Shown here piece by piece: positions 13,301-27,201 of a stretch of 64,000 nucleotides of DNA (position 1 is the first letter of the stretch; every line of letters begins with the position of its first letter). The stretch lies in NCBI GenBank assembly GCA_036172665.1, contig CM069872.1, positions 26,044,001 to 26,108,000 of the forward strand, read 5' to 3'. A program made the translations under genes and the position numbers. Under the pieces are notes generated by a model. That model saw nothing but the letters and a program-made list of their open reading frames with translations. It made no database searches and was not told where the DNA came from. The stretch comes from Prosopocoilus inquinatus. Its lineage: Eukaryota; Arthropoda; Insecta; Coleoptera; Lucanidae.

Positions 13301-14330
13301 TGGACTCCAGTGACCCTGACGTGAGATATGAAGTTCTCGGACGCAGCAGAAGCTGGAAATAGTTTTAAACGAAACAACACATATTAGCGTTGTTCCTGTA
13401 ATGTATCTAATCGATCCTTACTCATCTATCATGTTATTTGACGTTTGGACGGACTCCAGTAACTCTGATGTGAGATACAAAGTTATCGGACGCAGCAGAA
13501 GCTGGAAATAGTTTTGAACGAAACAACACGTATTAGCGTTGTTCCTGTGATGTATCTGAACGATCCTTACTTATCTAACATGTTATTTGACGTTTGGACG
13601 GACTCCAGTACCTCTGATGAGAGATACAAAGTTCTCGGACGCAGTAGAAGCTGGAAATAGTTTTGAACGAAACAACACGTATTAGCGTTGTTCCTATGAT
13701 GTATCTAAACGATCCTTACTTATCTAACATGTTATTTGCCGTTTGCATGGACTCCAGTAAGTCTGATGTGAGATACGACGTTTTCGGACGCAGCAGAAGC
13801 TGGAAATAGTTTTAAACGAAACAACACGCATTAGCGTTGTTCCTGTGATGTATCTAATCGATCCTTACTCATCTATCATGTTATTTGGCGTTTCGATGGA
13901 CTTCAGTAGCTCTGATGTGAGATACGACGTTTTTGGACGCAGCAGGAGCTGGAAATAGTTTTAAACGAAACAACACGTATTAGCGTTGTTCCTTTGATGT
14001 ATCTAATCGATCCTTACTCATCTATCATGTTATTTGACGTTTGGACGGACTCCAGTACCTCTGATGAGAGATACAATGTTCTCGGACGCAGTAGAAGCTG
14101 AAAATAGTTTTGAACGAAACAACACGTATTAGCGTTGTTCCTGTGATGTATCTAAACGATCCTTACTTATCTAACATGTTATTTGCCGTTTGCATGGACT
14201 CCAGTAAGTCTGATGTGAGATACGACGTTTTCGGACGCAGCAGAAGCTGGAAATAGTTTTAAAAGAAACAACACGCATTAGCGTTGTTCCTGTGATGTAT
14301 CTAATCGATCCTTACTTATCTATCATGTTA
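10330..14330 (-). repeat. Domain 2 large higher-order repeat, copy a
   Basis: 10330-14100 aligns to 20611-24381 at an offset of 10281 bp (69 x 149), and 11200-14330 aligns to 16564-19694 at 5364 bp (36 x 149). Anchors are GATGTAACTAATCG (10420), GGTCGCAGCAG (11253), GTGACCCTGACGTG (13310), GTTCCTATGATG (13690) and GTTCCTTTGATG (13988). Confidence 0.87.
10907..10975 (-). repeat. Monomer type shared across orientations (domain 2 copy)
   Basis: This 69-bp stretch is the exact reverse complement of 46542-46610 in domain 3 and carries the same uncommon combination: GTTACGAAGTTC, CTTTGATGTG, GCAGCTGAAGCTAG. Related copies are near 21190 and 21944. Confidence 0.88.
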
Positions 14331-14339
14331 TTTGGCGTT

Positions 14340-15845
14340 TTGATGGACTCCAGTAACTCTGATGTGAGATACGACGTTTTCGGTCGCAGCAGCAGCTGGA
14401 AATAGTTCTAAACGAAACAACACATATTAGCGTTGTTCCTGTAATGTATCTAATCGATCCTTACTCATCTATCCTGTTATTTGACGTTTGGACGGACTCC
14501 AGTAACTCTGATGTGAGATACAAAGTTATCGGACGCAGCAGAAGCTGGAAATAGTTTTGAACGAAACAACACGTATTAGCGTTGTTCCTGTGCTGTATCT
14601 AATCGATCCTTACTCATCTATCATGTTATTTGGCGTTTCGATGGACTCCAGTAGCTCTGATGTGAGATACGACGTTTTTGGACGCAGCAGGAGCTGGAAA
14701 TAGTTTTAAACGAAACAACACGTATTAGCGTTGTTCCTGTGCTGTATCTAATCGATCCTTACTCATCTATCATGTTATTTGGCGTTTCGATGGACTCCAG
14801 TAGCTCTGATGTGAGATACGACGTTTTCGGACGCAGCAGAAGCTGGAAATAGTTTTAAACGAAACAACACGTATTAGCGTTGTTCCTGTGATGTATCTAA
14901 TCGATCCTTACTCATCTATCATGTTATTTGACGTTTGGACGGACTCCAGTAACTTAGATGTGAGATACGAAGTTCTCGGAGGCAGCTGAAGCTAGAAATA
15001 GTTTTAAAAGAAACAACACGTATTAGCGTTGTTCCTGTGCTGTATCTAATCGATCCTTAATTACCTATCATGTTATTTGACGTTCCGATGGACTCCAGTA
15101 ACTCTAATGTGAGAAACGAAATTTTCGGACGCAGCAGAAGCTGGAAATAGTTTTAAACGAAACAACACGCATTAGCGTTGTTCCTGTGCTGTATCTAATC
15201 GATCCTTACTTATCTATCATGTTATTTGTCATTTCGAAGGACTCCAGTAATTCTGATGTGAGATACGACGTTTTCGGACGCAGCAGAAGCTGGAAATAGT
15301 TTTGAACGAAACAACACGTATTAGCGTTGTTCCTGTGATGTATCTAATCGATCCTTACTCATCTATCATGTTATTTGGCGTTTCGATGGACTCCAGTAGC
15401 TCTGATGTGAGAAACGAAATTTTCGGACGCAGCAGAAGCTGGAAATAGTTTTAAACGAAACAACACGCATTAGCGTTGTTCCTGTGCTGTATCTAATCGA
15501 TCCTTACTTATCTATCATGTTATTTGATATTTCGATGGACTCCAGTAACTCTGATGTGAGATACGACGTTTTCGGACGCAGCAGAAGCTGGAAATAGTTT
15601 TAAACGAAACAACACGTATTAGCGTTGTTCCTGTGCTGTATCTAATCGATCCTTACTCATCTATAATGTTATTTGGCGTTTCGATGGACTCCAGTAACTC
15701 TGATGTGAGATACGACGTTTTCGGACGCAGCAGAAGCTGGAAATAGTTTTAAACGAAACAACACGTATTAGCGTTGTTCCTGTGATGTATCTAATCGATC
15801 CTTACTCATCTATCCTGTTATTTGACGTTTGGACGGACTCCAGTA
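14340..15845 (-). repeat. Nested partial copy within the large repeat
   Basis: About 1.5 kb starting with the GGTCGCAGCAG monomer (14382). It matches about 11211-12717 at -3129 bp (21 x 149) and 16575-18080 at +2235 bp (15 x 149). Homology to the later copy stops near 15845, where CCAGTACCTCTGATG replaces CCAGTAACTCTGATG. Confidence 0.85.
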
Positions 15846-16563
15846 CCTCTGATGAGAGATACAATGTTCTCGGACGCAGTAGAAGCTGGAAATAGTTTTG
15901 AACGAAACAACACGTATTAGCGTTGTTCCTGTGATGTATCTAAACGATCCTTACTTATCTAACATGTTATTTGCCGTTTGCATGGACTCCAGTAAGTCTG
16001 ATGTGAGATACGACGTTTTCGGACGCAGCAGAAGCTGGAAATAGTTTTAAAAGTAACAACACGCATTAGCGTTGTTCGTGTGATGTATCTAATCGATCCT
16101 TACTTATCTATCATAATATTTGACGTTTGGATGGACTCCAGTAAGTCTGATGTGAGATACGACGTTTTCGGACGCAGCAGAAGCTGGAAATAGTTTTAAA
16201 CGAAACAACACGCATTAGCGTTGTTCCTGTGATGTATCTAATCGATCCTTACTCATCTATCATGTTATTTGGCGTTTCGATGGACTCCAGTAGCTCTGAT
16301 GTGAGATACGACGTCTTTGGACGCAGCAGGAGCTGGAAATAGTTTTAAACGAAACAACACGTATTAGCGTTGTTCCTGTAATGTATCTAATCGATCCTTA
16401 CTCATCTATCATGTTATTTGACGTTTGGACGGACTCCAGTAACTCTGATGTGAGATACAAAGTTATCGGACGCAGCAGAAGCTGGAAATAGTTTTGAACG
16501 AAACAACACGCATTAGCGTTGTTCTTGTGATGTATCTAATCGATCCTTACTCATCTATCATGT

Positions 16564-19500
16564 TATTTGGCGTTTTGATGGACTCCAGTAACTCTGATGT
16601 GAGATACGACGTTTTCGGTCGCAGCAGCAGCTGGAAATAGTTCTAAACGAAACAACACATATTAGCGTTGTTCCTGTAATGTATCTAATCGATCCTTACT
16701 CATCTATCCTGTTATTTGACGTTTGGACGGACTCCAGTAACTCTGATGTGAGATACAAAGTTATCGGACGCAGCAGAAGCTGGAAATAGTTTTGAACGAA
16801 ACAACACGTATTAGCGTTGTTCCTGTGCTGTATCTAATCGATCCTTACTCATCTATCATGTTATTTGGCGTTTCGATGGACTCCAGTAGCTCTGATGTGA
16901 GATACGACGTTTTTGGACGCAGCAGGAGCTGGAAATAGTTTTAAACGAAACAACACGTATTAGCGTTGTTCCTGTGCTGTATCTAATCGATCCTTACTCA
17001 TCTATCATGTTATTTGGCGTTTCGATGGACTCCAGTAGCTCTGATGTGAGATACGACGTTTTCGGACGCAGCAGAAGCTGGAAATAGTTTTAAACGAAAC
17101 AACACGTATTAGCGTTGTTCCTGTGATGTATCTAATCGATCCTTACTCATCTATCATGTTATTTGACGTTTGGACGGACTCCAGTAACTTAGATGTGAGA
17201 TACGAAGTTCTCGGAGGCAGCTGAAGCTAGAAATAGTTTTAAAAGAAACAACACGTATTAGCGTTGTTCCTGTGCTGTATCTAATCGATCCTTAATTACC
17301 TATCATGTTATTTGACGTTCCGATGGACTCCAGTAACTCTAATGTGAGAAACGAAATTTTCGGACGCAGCAGAAGCTGGAAATAGTTTTAAACGAAACAA
17401 CACGCATTAGCGTTGTTCCTGTGCTGTATCTAATCGATCCTTACTTATCTATCATGTTATTTGACATTTCGAAGGACTCCAGTAATTCTGATGTGAGATA
17501 CGACGTTTTCGGACGCAGCAGAAGCTGGAAATAGTTTTGAACGAAACAACACGTATTAGCGTTGTTCCTGTGATGTATCTAATCGATCCTTACTCATCTA
17601 TCATGTTATTTGGCGTTTCGATGGACTCCAGTAGCTCTGATGTGAGAAACGAAATTTTCGGACGCAGCAGAAGCTGGAAATAGTTTTAAACGAAACAACA
17701 CGCATTAGCGTTGTTCCTGTGCTGTATCTAATCGATCCTTACTTATCTATCATGTTATTTGATATTTCGATGGACTCCAGTAACTCTGATGTGAGATACG
17801 ACGTTTTCGGACGCAGCAGAAGCTGGAAATAGTTTTAAACGAAACAACACGTATTAGCGTTGTTCCTGTGCTGTATCTAATCGATCCTTACTCATCTATA
17901 ATGTTATTTGGCGTTTCGATGGACTCCAGTAACTCTGATGTGAGATACGACGTTTTCGGACGCAGCAGAAGCTGGAAATAGTTTTAAACGAAACAACACG
18001 TATTAGCGTTGTTCCTGTGATGTATCTAATCGATCCTTACTCATCTATCCTGTTATTTGACGTTTGGACGGACTCCAGTAACTCTGATGAGAGATACGAC
18101 GTTTTCGGACGCAGCAGAAGCTGGAAATAGTTTTAAACGACACAACACGCATTAGCGTTGTTCCTGTGATGTATCTAATCGATCCTTACTCATCTATCAT
18201 GTTATTTGACGTTCCGATGGACTCCAGTAACTCTAATGTGAGAAACGAAATTTTCGGACGCAGCAGAAGCTGGAAATAGTTTTAAACGGAACAACACGCA
18301 TTAGCGTTGTTCCTGTGCTGTATCTAATCGATCCTTACTTATCTATCATGTTATTTGACATTTCGATGGACTCCAGTAACTCTGATGTGAGATACGACGT
18401 TTTCGGACGCAGCAGAAGCTGGAAATAGTTTTAAACGAAACAACACGTATTAGCGTTGTTCCTGTGATGTATCTAATCGATCCTTACTTATCTATCATAT
18501 TATTTGACGTTTCGATGGACTCCAGTAACTATGATGTGAGATACGAAGTTCTCGGACGCAGCTGAAGCTAGAAATAGTTTTAGACGAAACAACACGCATT
18601 AGCGTTGTTCCTGTGATGTATCTAATCGATCCTTACTTATCTATCATGTTATTTGACGTTTGGATGGACTCCAGTGACCCTGACGTGAGATATGAAGTTC
18701 TCGGACGCAGCAGAAGCTGGAAATAGTTTTAAACGAAACAACACATATTAGCGTTGTTCCTGTAATGTATCTAATCGATCCTTACTCATCTATCATGTTA
18801 TTTGACGTTTGGACGGACTCCAGTAACTCTGATGTGAGATACAAAGTTATCGGACGCAGCAGAAGCTGGAAATAGTTTTGAACGAAACAACACGTATTAG
18901 CGTTGTTCCTGTGATGTATCTGAACGATCCTTACTTATCTAACATGTTATTTGACGTTTGGACGGACTCCAGTACCTCTGATGAGAGATACAAAGTTCTC
19001 GGACGCAGTAGAAGCTGGAAATAGTTTTGAACGAAACAACACGTATTAGCGTTGTTCCTATGATGTATCTAAACGATCCTTACTTATCTAACATGTTATT
19101 TGCCGTTTGCATGGACTCCAGTAAGTCTGATGTGAGATACGACGTTTTCGGACGCAGCAGAAGCTGGAAATAGTTTTAAACGAAACAACACGCATTAGCG
19201 TTGTTCCTGTGATGTATCTAATCGATCCTTACTCATCTATCATGTTATTTGGCGTTTCGATGGACTTCAGTAGCTCTGATGTGAGATACGACGTTTTAGG
19301 ACGCAGCAGGAGCTGGAAATAGTTTTAAACGAAACAACACGTATTAGCGTTGTTCCTTTGATGTATCTAATCGATCCTTACTCATCTATCATGTTATTTG
19401 ACGTTTGGACGGACTCCAGTACCTCTGATGAGAGATACAATGTTCTCGGACGCAGTAGAAGCTGGAAATAGTTTTGAACGAAACAACACGTATTAGCGTT

Positions 19501-19694
19501 GTTCCTGTGATGTATCTAAACGATCCTTACTTATCTAACATGTTATTTGCTGTTTGCATGGACTCCAGTAAGTCTGATGTGAGATACGACGTTTTCGGAC
19601 GCAGCAGAAGCTGGAAATAGTTTTAAACGAAACAACACGCATTAGCGTTGTTCCTGTGATGTATCTAATCGATCCTTACTTATCTATCATGTTA
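16564..19694 (-). repeat. Domain 2 large higher-order repeat, copy b
   Basis: Carries GGTCGCAGCAG at 16617 and GTGACCCTGACGTG at 18674, with the same internal distance (2058 bp) as copies a and c. The upstream flank differs from the other two, lacking the GATGTAACTAATCG monomer. Confidence 0.87.
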
Positions 19695-20610
19695 TTTGAC
19701 GTTTGGATGGACTCCAGTAAGTCTGATGTGAGATACGACGTTTTCGGACGCAGCAGAAGCTGGAAATAGTTTTAAACGAAACAACACGCATTAGCGTTGT
19801 TCCTGTGATGTATCTAATCGATCCTTACTCATCTATCATGTTATTTGGCGTTTCGATGGACTCCAGTAGCTCTGATGTGAGATACGACGTCTTTGGACGC
19901 AGCAGGAGCTGGAAATAGTTTTAAACGAAACAACACGTATTAGCGTTGTTCCTGTGATGTATCTAATCGATCCTTACTCATCTATCATGTTATTTGGCGT
20001 TTCGATGGACTCCAGTAGCTCTGATGTGAGATACGACATTTTCGGACGCAGCAGAAGCTGGAAATAGTTTTAAACGAAACAACACGCATTAGCGTCTTTC
20101 CTGTGATGTACCTAATCGATCCTTACTCATCTATCATGTTATTTGACGTTTGGACGGACTCCAGTAACTCTGATGAGAGATACAAAGTTTTTGGACGCAG
20201 CAGGAGCTAGAAATAGTTTTAAACGAAACAACACGTATTATCGTTGTTCCTGTGCTGTATCTAATCGATCCCTACTCATCTATCATGTTATTTGACGTTT
20301 GGACGGACTCCAGTATCTCTGATGTGAGATACAATGTTATCGGACGCAGCAGAAGCTGGAAATAGTTTTGAACGAAACAACACGTATTAGCGTTGTTCCT
20401 GTGCTGTATCTAATCGATCCTTACTCATCTATCATGTTATTTGGCGTTTCGATGGACTCCAGTAGCTCTGATGTGAGATACGACGTTTTTGGACGCAGCA
20501 GAAGCTGGAAATAGTTTTAAACGAAACAACACGTATTAGCGTTGTTCCTGTGCTGTATCTAATCGATCCTTACACATCTATCATGTTATTTGGCGTTTCG
20601 ATGGACTCCA

Positions 20611-23600
20611 GTAGCTCTGATGTGAGATACGACGTTTTCGGACGCAGCAGAAGCTGGAAATAGTTTTAAACGAAACAACACATATTAGCGTTGTTCCTGT
20701 GATGTAACTAATCGATCCTTACTCATATATCATGTTATTTGACGTTTGGACGGACTCCAGTAACTCTGATGAGAGATACAAAGTTTTTGGACGCAGCAGG
20801 AGCTAGAAATAGTTTTAAACGAAACAACACGTATTAGCGTTGTTCCTGTGCTGTATCTAATCGATCCTTACTTATCTATCATGTTATTTGTCGTTTCGAT
20901 GGACTCCAGTAACTCTGATGTGAGATACGACGTTTTCGGACGCAGCAGAAGCTGGAAATAGTTTTAAACGAAACAACACGTATTAGCGTTGTTCCTGTGA
21001 TGTATCTAATCGATCCTTACTCATCTATCATGTTGTTTGACGATTGGATGGACTCCAGTAACTCTGATGTGAGATACGAAATGTTCGGACGCAGCAGCAG
21101 CTGGAAATAGTTTTGAGCGAAACAACACGCATTAGCGTTGTTCCTGTGATGTATCTAATCGATCCTTACTCATCTGTCATGTTATTTGGCGTTTCGATGG
21201 ACTCCAGTAACTTTGATGTGAGTTACGAAGTTCTCGGACGCAGCTGAAGCTAGAAATAGTTTTAAACGAAACAACACGCATTAGCGTTGTTCCTGTGATG
21301 TATCTAAACGATCCTTACTTATCTATCATGTTATTTGACGTTTGGATGGACTCCAGTAAGTCTGATGTGAGATACAAAGTTTTTGGACGCAGCAGGAGCT
21401 GGAAATAGTTTTAAACGAAACAGCACGCATTAGCGTTGTTCCTGTGATGTATCTAATCGATCCTTACTCATCTATCATGTTATTTGGCGTTTTGATGGAC
21501 TCCAGTAACTCTGATGTGAGATACGACGTTTTCGGTCGCAGCAGCAGCTGGAAATAGTTCTAAACGAAACAACACATATTAGCGTTGTTCCTGTAATGTA
21601 TCTAATCGATCCTTACTCATCTATCATGTTATTTGACGTTTGGACGGACTCCAGTAACTCTGATGTGAGATACAAAGTTATCGGACGCAGCAGAAGCTGG
21701 AAATAGTTTTGAACGAAACAACACGTATTAGCGTTGTTCCTGTGCTGTATCTAATCGATCCTTACTTATCTATCATGTTATTTGACGTTTGGACGGACTC
21801 CAGTAACTCTGATGTGAGATACAAAGTTATCGGACGCAGCAGAAGCTGGAAATAGTTTTGAACGAAACAACACGTATTAGCGTTGTTCCTGTGATGTATC
21901 TAATCGATCCTTACTCACCTGTCATGTTATCTGGCGTTTCGATGGACTCCAGTAACTTTGATGTGAGTTACGAAGTTCTCGGACGCAGCTGAAGCTAGAA
22001 ATAGTTTTAAACGAAACAACACGCATTAGCGTTGTTCCTGTGATGTATCTAATCGATCCTTACTCATCTATCATGTTATTTGGCGTTTTGATGGACTCCA
22101 GTAACTCTGATGTGAGATACGACGTTTTCGGTCGCAGCAGCAGCTGGAAATAGTTCTAAACGAAACAACACATATTAGCGTTGTTCCTGTAATGTATCTA
22201 ATCGATCCTTACTCATCTATCATGTTATTTGACGTTTGGACGGACTCCAGTAACTCTGATGTGAGATACAAAGTTATCGGACGCAGCAGAAGCTGGAAAT
22301 AGTTTTGAACGAAACAACACGTATTAGCGTTGTTCCTGTGCTGTATCTAATCGATCCTTACTTATCGATCATGTTATTTGACGTTCCGATGGACTCCAGT
22401 AACTCTAATGTGAGAAACGAAATTTTCGGACGCAGCAGAAGCTGGAAATAGTTTTAAACGAAACAACACGCATTAGCGTTGTTCCTGTGCTGTATCTAAT
22501 CGATCCTTACTTATCTATCATGTTATTTGACATTTCGAAGGACTCCAGTAATTCTGATGTGAGATACGACGTTTTCGGACGCAGCAGAAGCTGGAAATAG
22601 TTTTGAACGAAACAACACGTATTAGCGTTGTTCCTGTGATGTATCTAATCGATCCTTACTCATCTATCATGTTATTTGACGTTTCGATGGACTCCAGTAG
22701 CTCTGATGTGAGAAACGAAATTTTCGGACGCAGCAGAAGCTGGAAATAGTTTTAAACGAAACAACACGCATTAGCGTTGTTCCTGTGCTGTATCTAATCG
22801 ATCCTTACTTATCTATCATGTTATTTGATATTTCGATGGACTCCAGTAACTCTGATGTGAGATACGACGTTTTCGGACGCAGCAGAAGCTGGAAATAGTT
22901 TTAAACGAAACAACACGTATTAGCGTTGTTCCTGTGCTGTATCTAATCGATCCTTACTCATCTATAATGTTATTTGGCGTTTCGATGGACTCCAGTAACT
23001 CTGATGTGAGATACGACGTTTTCGGACGCAGCAGAAGCTGGAAATAGTTTTAAACGAAACAACACGTATTAGCGTTGTTCCTGTGATGTATCTAATCGAT
23101 CCTTACTCATCTATCCTGTTATTTGACGTTTGGACGGACTCCAGTAACTCTGATGAGAGATACGACGTTTTCGGACGCAGCAGAAGCTGGAAATAGTTTT
23201 AAACGAGACAACACGCATTAGCGTTGTTCCTGTGATATATCTAATCGATCCTTACTCATCTATCATGTTATTTGACGTTCCGATGGACTCCAGTAACTCT
23301 AATGTGAGAAACGAAATTTTCGGACGCAGCAGAAGCTGGAAATAGTTTTAAACGGAACAACACGCATTAGCGTTGTTCCTGTGCTGTATCTAATCGATCC
23401 TTACTTATCTATCATGTTATTTGACATTTCGATGGACTTCAGTAACTCTGATGTGAGATACGACGTTTTCGGACGCAGCAGAAGCTGGAAATAGTTTTAA
23501 ACGAAACAACACGTATTAGCGTTGTTCCTGTGATGTATCTAATCGATCCTTACTTATCTATCATGTTATTTGACGTTTGGATGGACTCCAGTGACCCTGA

Positions 23601-24381
23601 CGTGAGATATGAAGTTCTCGGACGCAGCAGAAGCTGGAAATAGTTTTAAACGAAACAACACCTATTAGCGTTGTTCCTGTAATGTATCTAATCGATCCTT
23701 ACTCATCTATCATGTTATTTGACGTTTGGACGGACTCCAGTAACTCTGATGTGAGATACAAAGTTATCGGACGCAGCAGAAGCTGGAAATAGTTTTGAAC
23801 GAAACAACACGTATTAGCGTTGTTCCTGTGATGTATCTGAACGATCCTTACTTATCTAACATGTTATTTGACGTTTGGACGGACTCCAGTACCTCTGATG
23901 AGAGATACAAAGTTCTCGGACGCAGTAGAAGCTGGAAATAGTTTTGAACGAAACAACACGTATTAGCGTTGTTCCTATGATGTATCTAAACGATCCTTAC
24001 TTATCTAACATGTTATTTGCCGTTTGCATGGACTCCAGTAAGTCTGATGTGAGATACGACGTTTTCGGACGCAGCAGAAGCTGGAAATAGTTTTAAACGA
24101 AACAACACGCATTAGCGTTGTTCCTGTGATGTATCTAATCGATCCTTACTCATCTATCATGTTATTTGGCGTTTCGATGGACTTCAGTAGCTCTGATGTG
24201 AGATACGACGTTTTTGGACGCAGCAGGAGCTGGAAATAGTTTTAAACGAAACAACACGTATTAGCGTTGTTCCTTTGATGTATCTAATCGATCCTTACTC
24301 ATCTATCATGTTATTTGACGTTTGGACGGACTCCAGTACCTCTGATGAGAGATACAATGTTCTCGGACGCAGTAGAAGCTG
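20611..24381 (-). repeat. Domain 2 large higher-order repeat, copy c
   Basis: Aligns to copy a at 10281 bp and to copy b at 4917 bp (33 x 149). Internally it differs: the GGTCGCAG monomer appears twice (21534, 22130, a 596-bp duplication). The middle section is shifted by +149 bp (GACGTTCC at 22380 against 11950). One GTAACTATGATG monomer present in a and b is missing near 23.5 kb. Confidence 0.85.
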
Positions 24382-25860
24382 GAAATAGTTTTGAACGAAA
24401 CAACACGTATTAGCGTTGTTCCTGTGATGTATCTAATCGATCCTTACTTATCTATCATGTTATTTGACGTTTGGATGGACTCCAGTAAGTCTGATGTGAG
24501 ATACGACGTTTTCGGACGTAGCAGAAGCTGGAAATAGTTTTAAACGAAACAACACGCACTAGCGTTGTTCCTGTGATGTATCTAATCGATCCTTACTCAT
24601 CTATCATGTTATTTGGCGTTTCGATGGACTCCAGTAGCTCTGATGTGAGATACGACGTCTTTGGACGCAGCAGGAGCTGGAAATAGTTTTAAACGAAACA
24701 ACACGTATTAGCGTTGTTCCTGTGCTGTATCTAATCGATCCTTACTCATCTATCATGTTATTTGGCGTTTCGATGGACTCCAGTAGCTCTGATGTGAGAT
24801 ACGACATTTTCGGACGCAGCAGAAGCTGGAAATAGTTTTAAACGAAACAACACGTATTACCGTTGTTCCTGTGATGTATCTAATCGATCCTTACTCATCT
24901 ATCATGTTATTTGACGTTTGGATGGACTCCAGTAACTCTGATGTGAGATACGAAATGTTCGGACGCAGCAGCAGCTGGAAATAGTTTTAAACGAAACAAC
25001 ACATATTAGCGTTGTTCCTGTGATGTAACTAATCGATCCTTACTCATATATCATGTTATTTGACGTTTGGACGGACTCCAGTAACTCTGATGAGAGATAC
25101 AAAGTTTTTGGACGCAGCAGGAGCTAGAAATAGTTTTAAACGAAACAACACGTATTAGCGTTGTTCCTGTAATGTATCTAATCGATCCTTACTCATCTAT
25201 CATGTTATTTGACGTTTGGACGGACTCCAGTAACTCTGATGTGAGATACAAAGTTATCGGACGCAGCAGAAGCTGGAAATAGTTTTGAACGAAACAACAC
25301 GTATTAGCGGTGTTCCTGTGATGTATCTAAACGATCCTTACTTATCTAACATGTTATTTGACGTTTGGATGGACTCCAGTATGTCTGATGTGAGTTACAA
25401 AGTTTTTGGACGCAGCAGGAGCTAGAAATAGTTTTAAACGAAACAACACGTATTAGCGTTGTTCCTGTGATGTATCTAATCGATCCTTACTTATCTAACA
25501 TGTTATTTGCCGTTTGCATGGACTCCAGTAAGTCTGATCTGAGATACGACGTTTTCGGACGCAGCAGAAGCTGGAAATAGTTTTGAACGAAACAACACGT
25601 ATTAGCGTTGTTCCTGTGATGTATCTAAACGATCCTTACTTATCTAACATGTTATTTGACGTTTGGATGGACTCCAGTAAGTCTGATGTGAGATACAAAG
25701 TTTTTGGACGCAGCAGGAGTTAGAAATAGTTTTAAACGAAACAACACGTATTAGCGTTGTTCCTGTGATGTATCTAAACGATCCTTACTTATCTAACATG
25801 TTATTTGCCGTTTGCATGGACTCCAGTAAGTCTGATGTGAGATACGACGTTTTCGGACGC

Positions 25861-27201
25861 AGCAGAAGCTGGAAATAGTTTTAAACGAAACAACACGCAT
25901 TAGCGTTGTTCCTGTGATGTATCTAATCGATCCTTACTTATCTATCATGTTATTTGACGTTTGGACGGACTCCAGTAACTCTGATGAGAGATACGACGTT
26001 TTCGGACGCAGCAGAAGCTGGAAATAGTTTTAAACGAGACAACACGCATTAGCGTTGTTCCTGTGATGTATCTAATCGATCCTTACTCATCTATCATGTT
26101 ATTTGACGTTTCGATGGACTCCAGTAACTCTAATGTGAGAAACGAAATTTTCGGACGCAGCAGAAGCTGGAAATAGTTTTAAACGAAACAACACGCATTA
26201 GCGTTGTTCCTGTGATGTATCTAATCGATCCTTACTTATCTATCATGTTATTTGACGTTTGGATGGACTCCAGTAACCCTGACGTGAGATACGAAGTTCT
26301 CGGACGCAGCAGAAGCTGGAAATAGTTTTAAACGAAACAACACGCATTAGCGTTGTTCCTGTGATGTATCTAATCGATCCTTACTCATCTATCATGTTAT
26401 TTGGCGTTTCGATGGACTCCAGTAACTCTGATGTGAGATACAAAGTTATCGGACGCAGCAGAAGCTGGAAATAGTTTTGAACGAAACAACACGTATTAGC
26501 GTTGTTCCTGTGATGTATCTAAACGATCCTTACTTATCTAACATGTTATTTGACGTTTGGATGGACTCCAGTAAGTCTGATGTGAGATACAAAGTTTTTG
26601 GACGCAGCAGGAGTTAGAAATAGTTTTAAACGAAACAACACGTATTAGCGTTGTTCCTGTGCTGTATCTAATCGATCCTTACTTATCTATCATGTTATTT
26701 GACGTTTCGATGGACTCCAGTAACTCTGATGTGAGATGCGACGTTTTCGGACGCAGCAGAAGCTGGAAATAGTTTTAAACGAAACAACACGTATTAGCGT
26801 TCTTCCTGTGATGTATCTAATCGATCCTTACTCATCTATTATGTTATTTGACGTTTGGACGGACTCCAGTACCTCTGATGAGAGATACAAAGTTCTCGGA
26901 AGCAGTAGAAGCTGGAAATAGTTTTGAACGAAACAACACGTATTAGCGTTGTTCCTGTGATGTATCTAAACGATCCTTACTCATCTATCATGTTATTTGG
27001 CGTTTCGATGGACTCCAGTAGCTCTGATGTGAGATACGACGTTTTTGGACGCAGCAGGAGCTGGAAATAGTTTTAAACGAAACAACACGTATTAGCGTTG
27101 TTCCTGTGCTGTATCTAATCGATCCTTACTCATCTATCATGTTATTTGGCGTTTCGATGGACTCCAGTAGCTCTGATGTGAGATACGACGTTTTCGGACG
27201 C
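25861..27201 (-). repeat. 1341-bp tandem repeat, copy 1
   Basis: Nine monomers repeated immediately at 27202-28616. Rare sites such as GTGAGATGCGACG and GCGTTCTTCCTG occur at the same offset in both. Confidence 0.87.
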
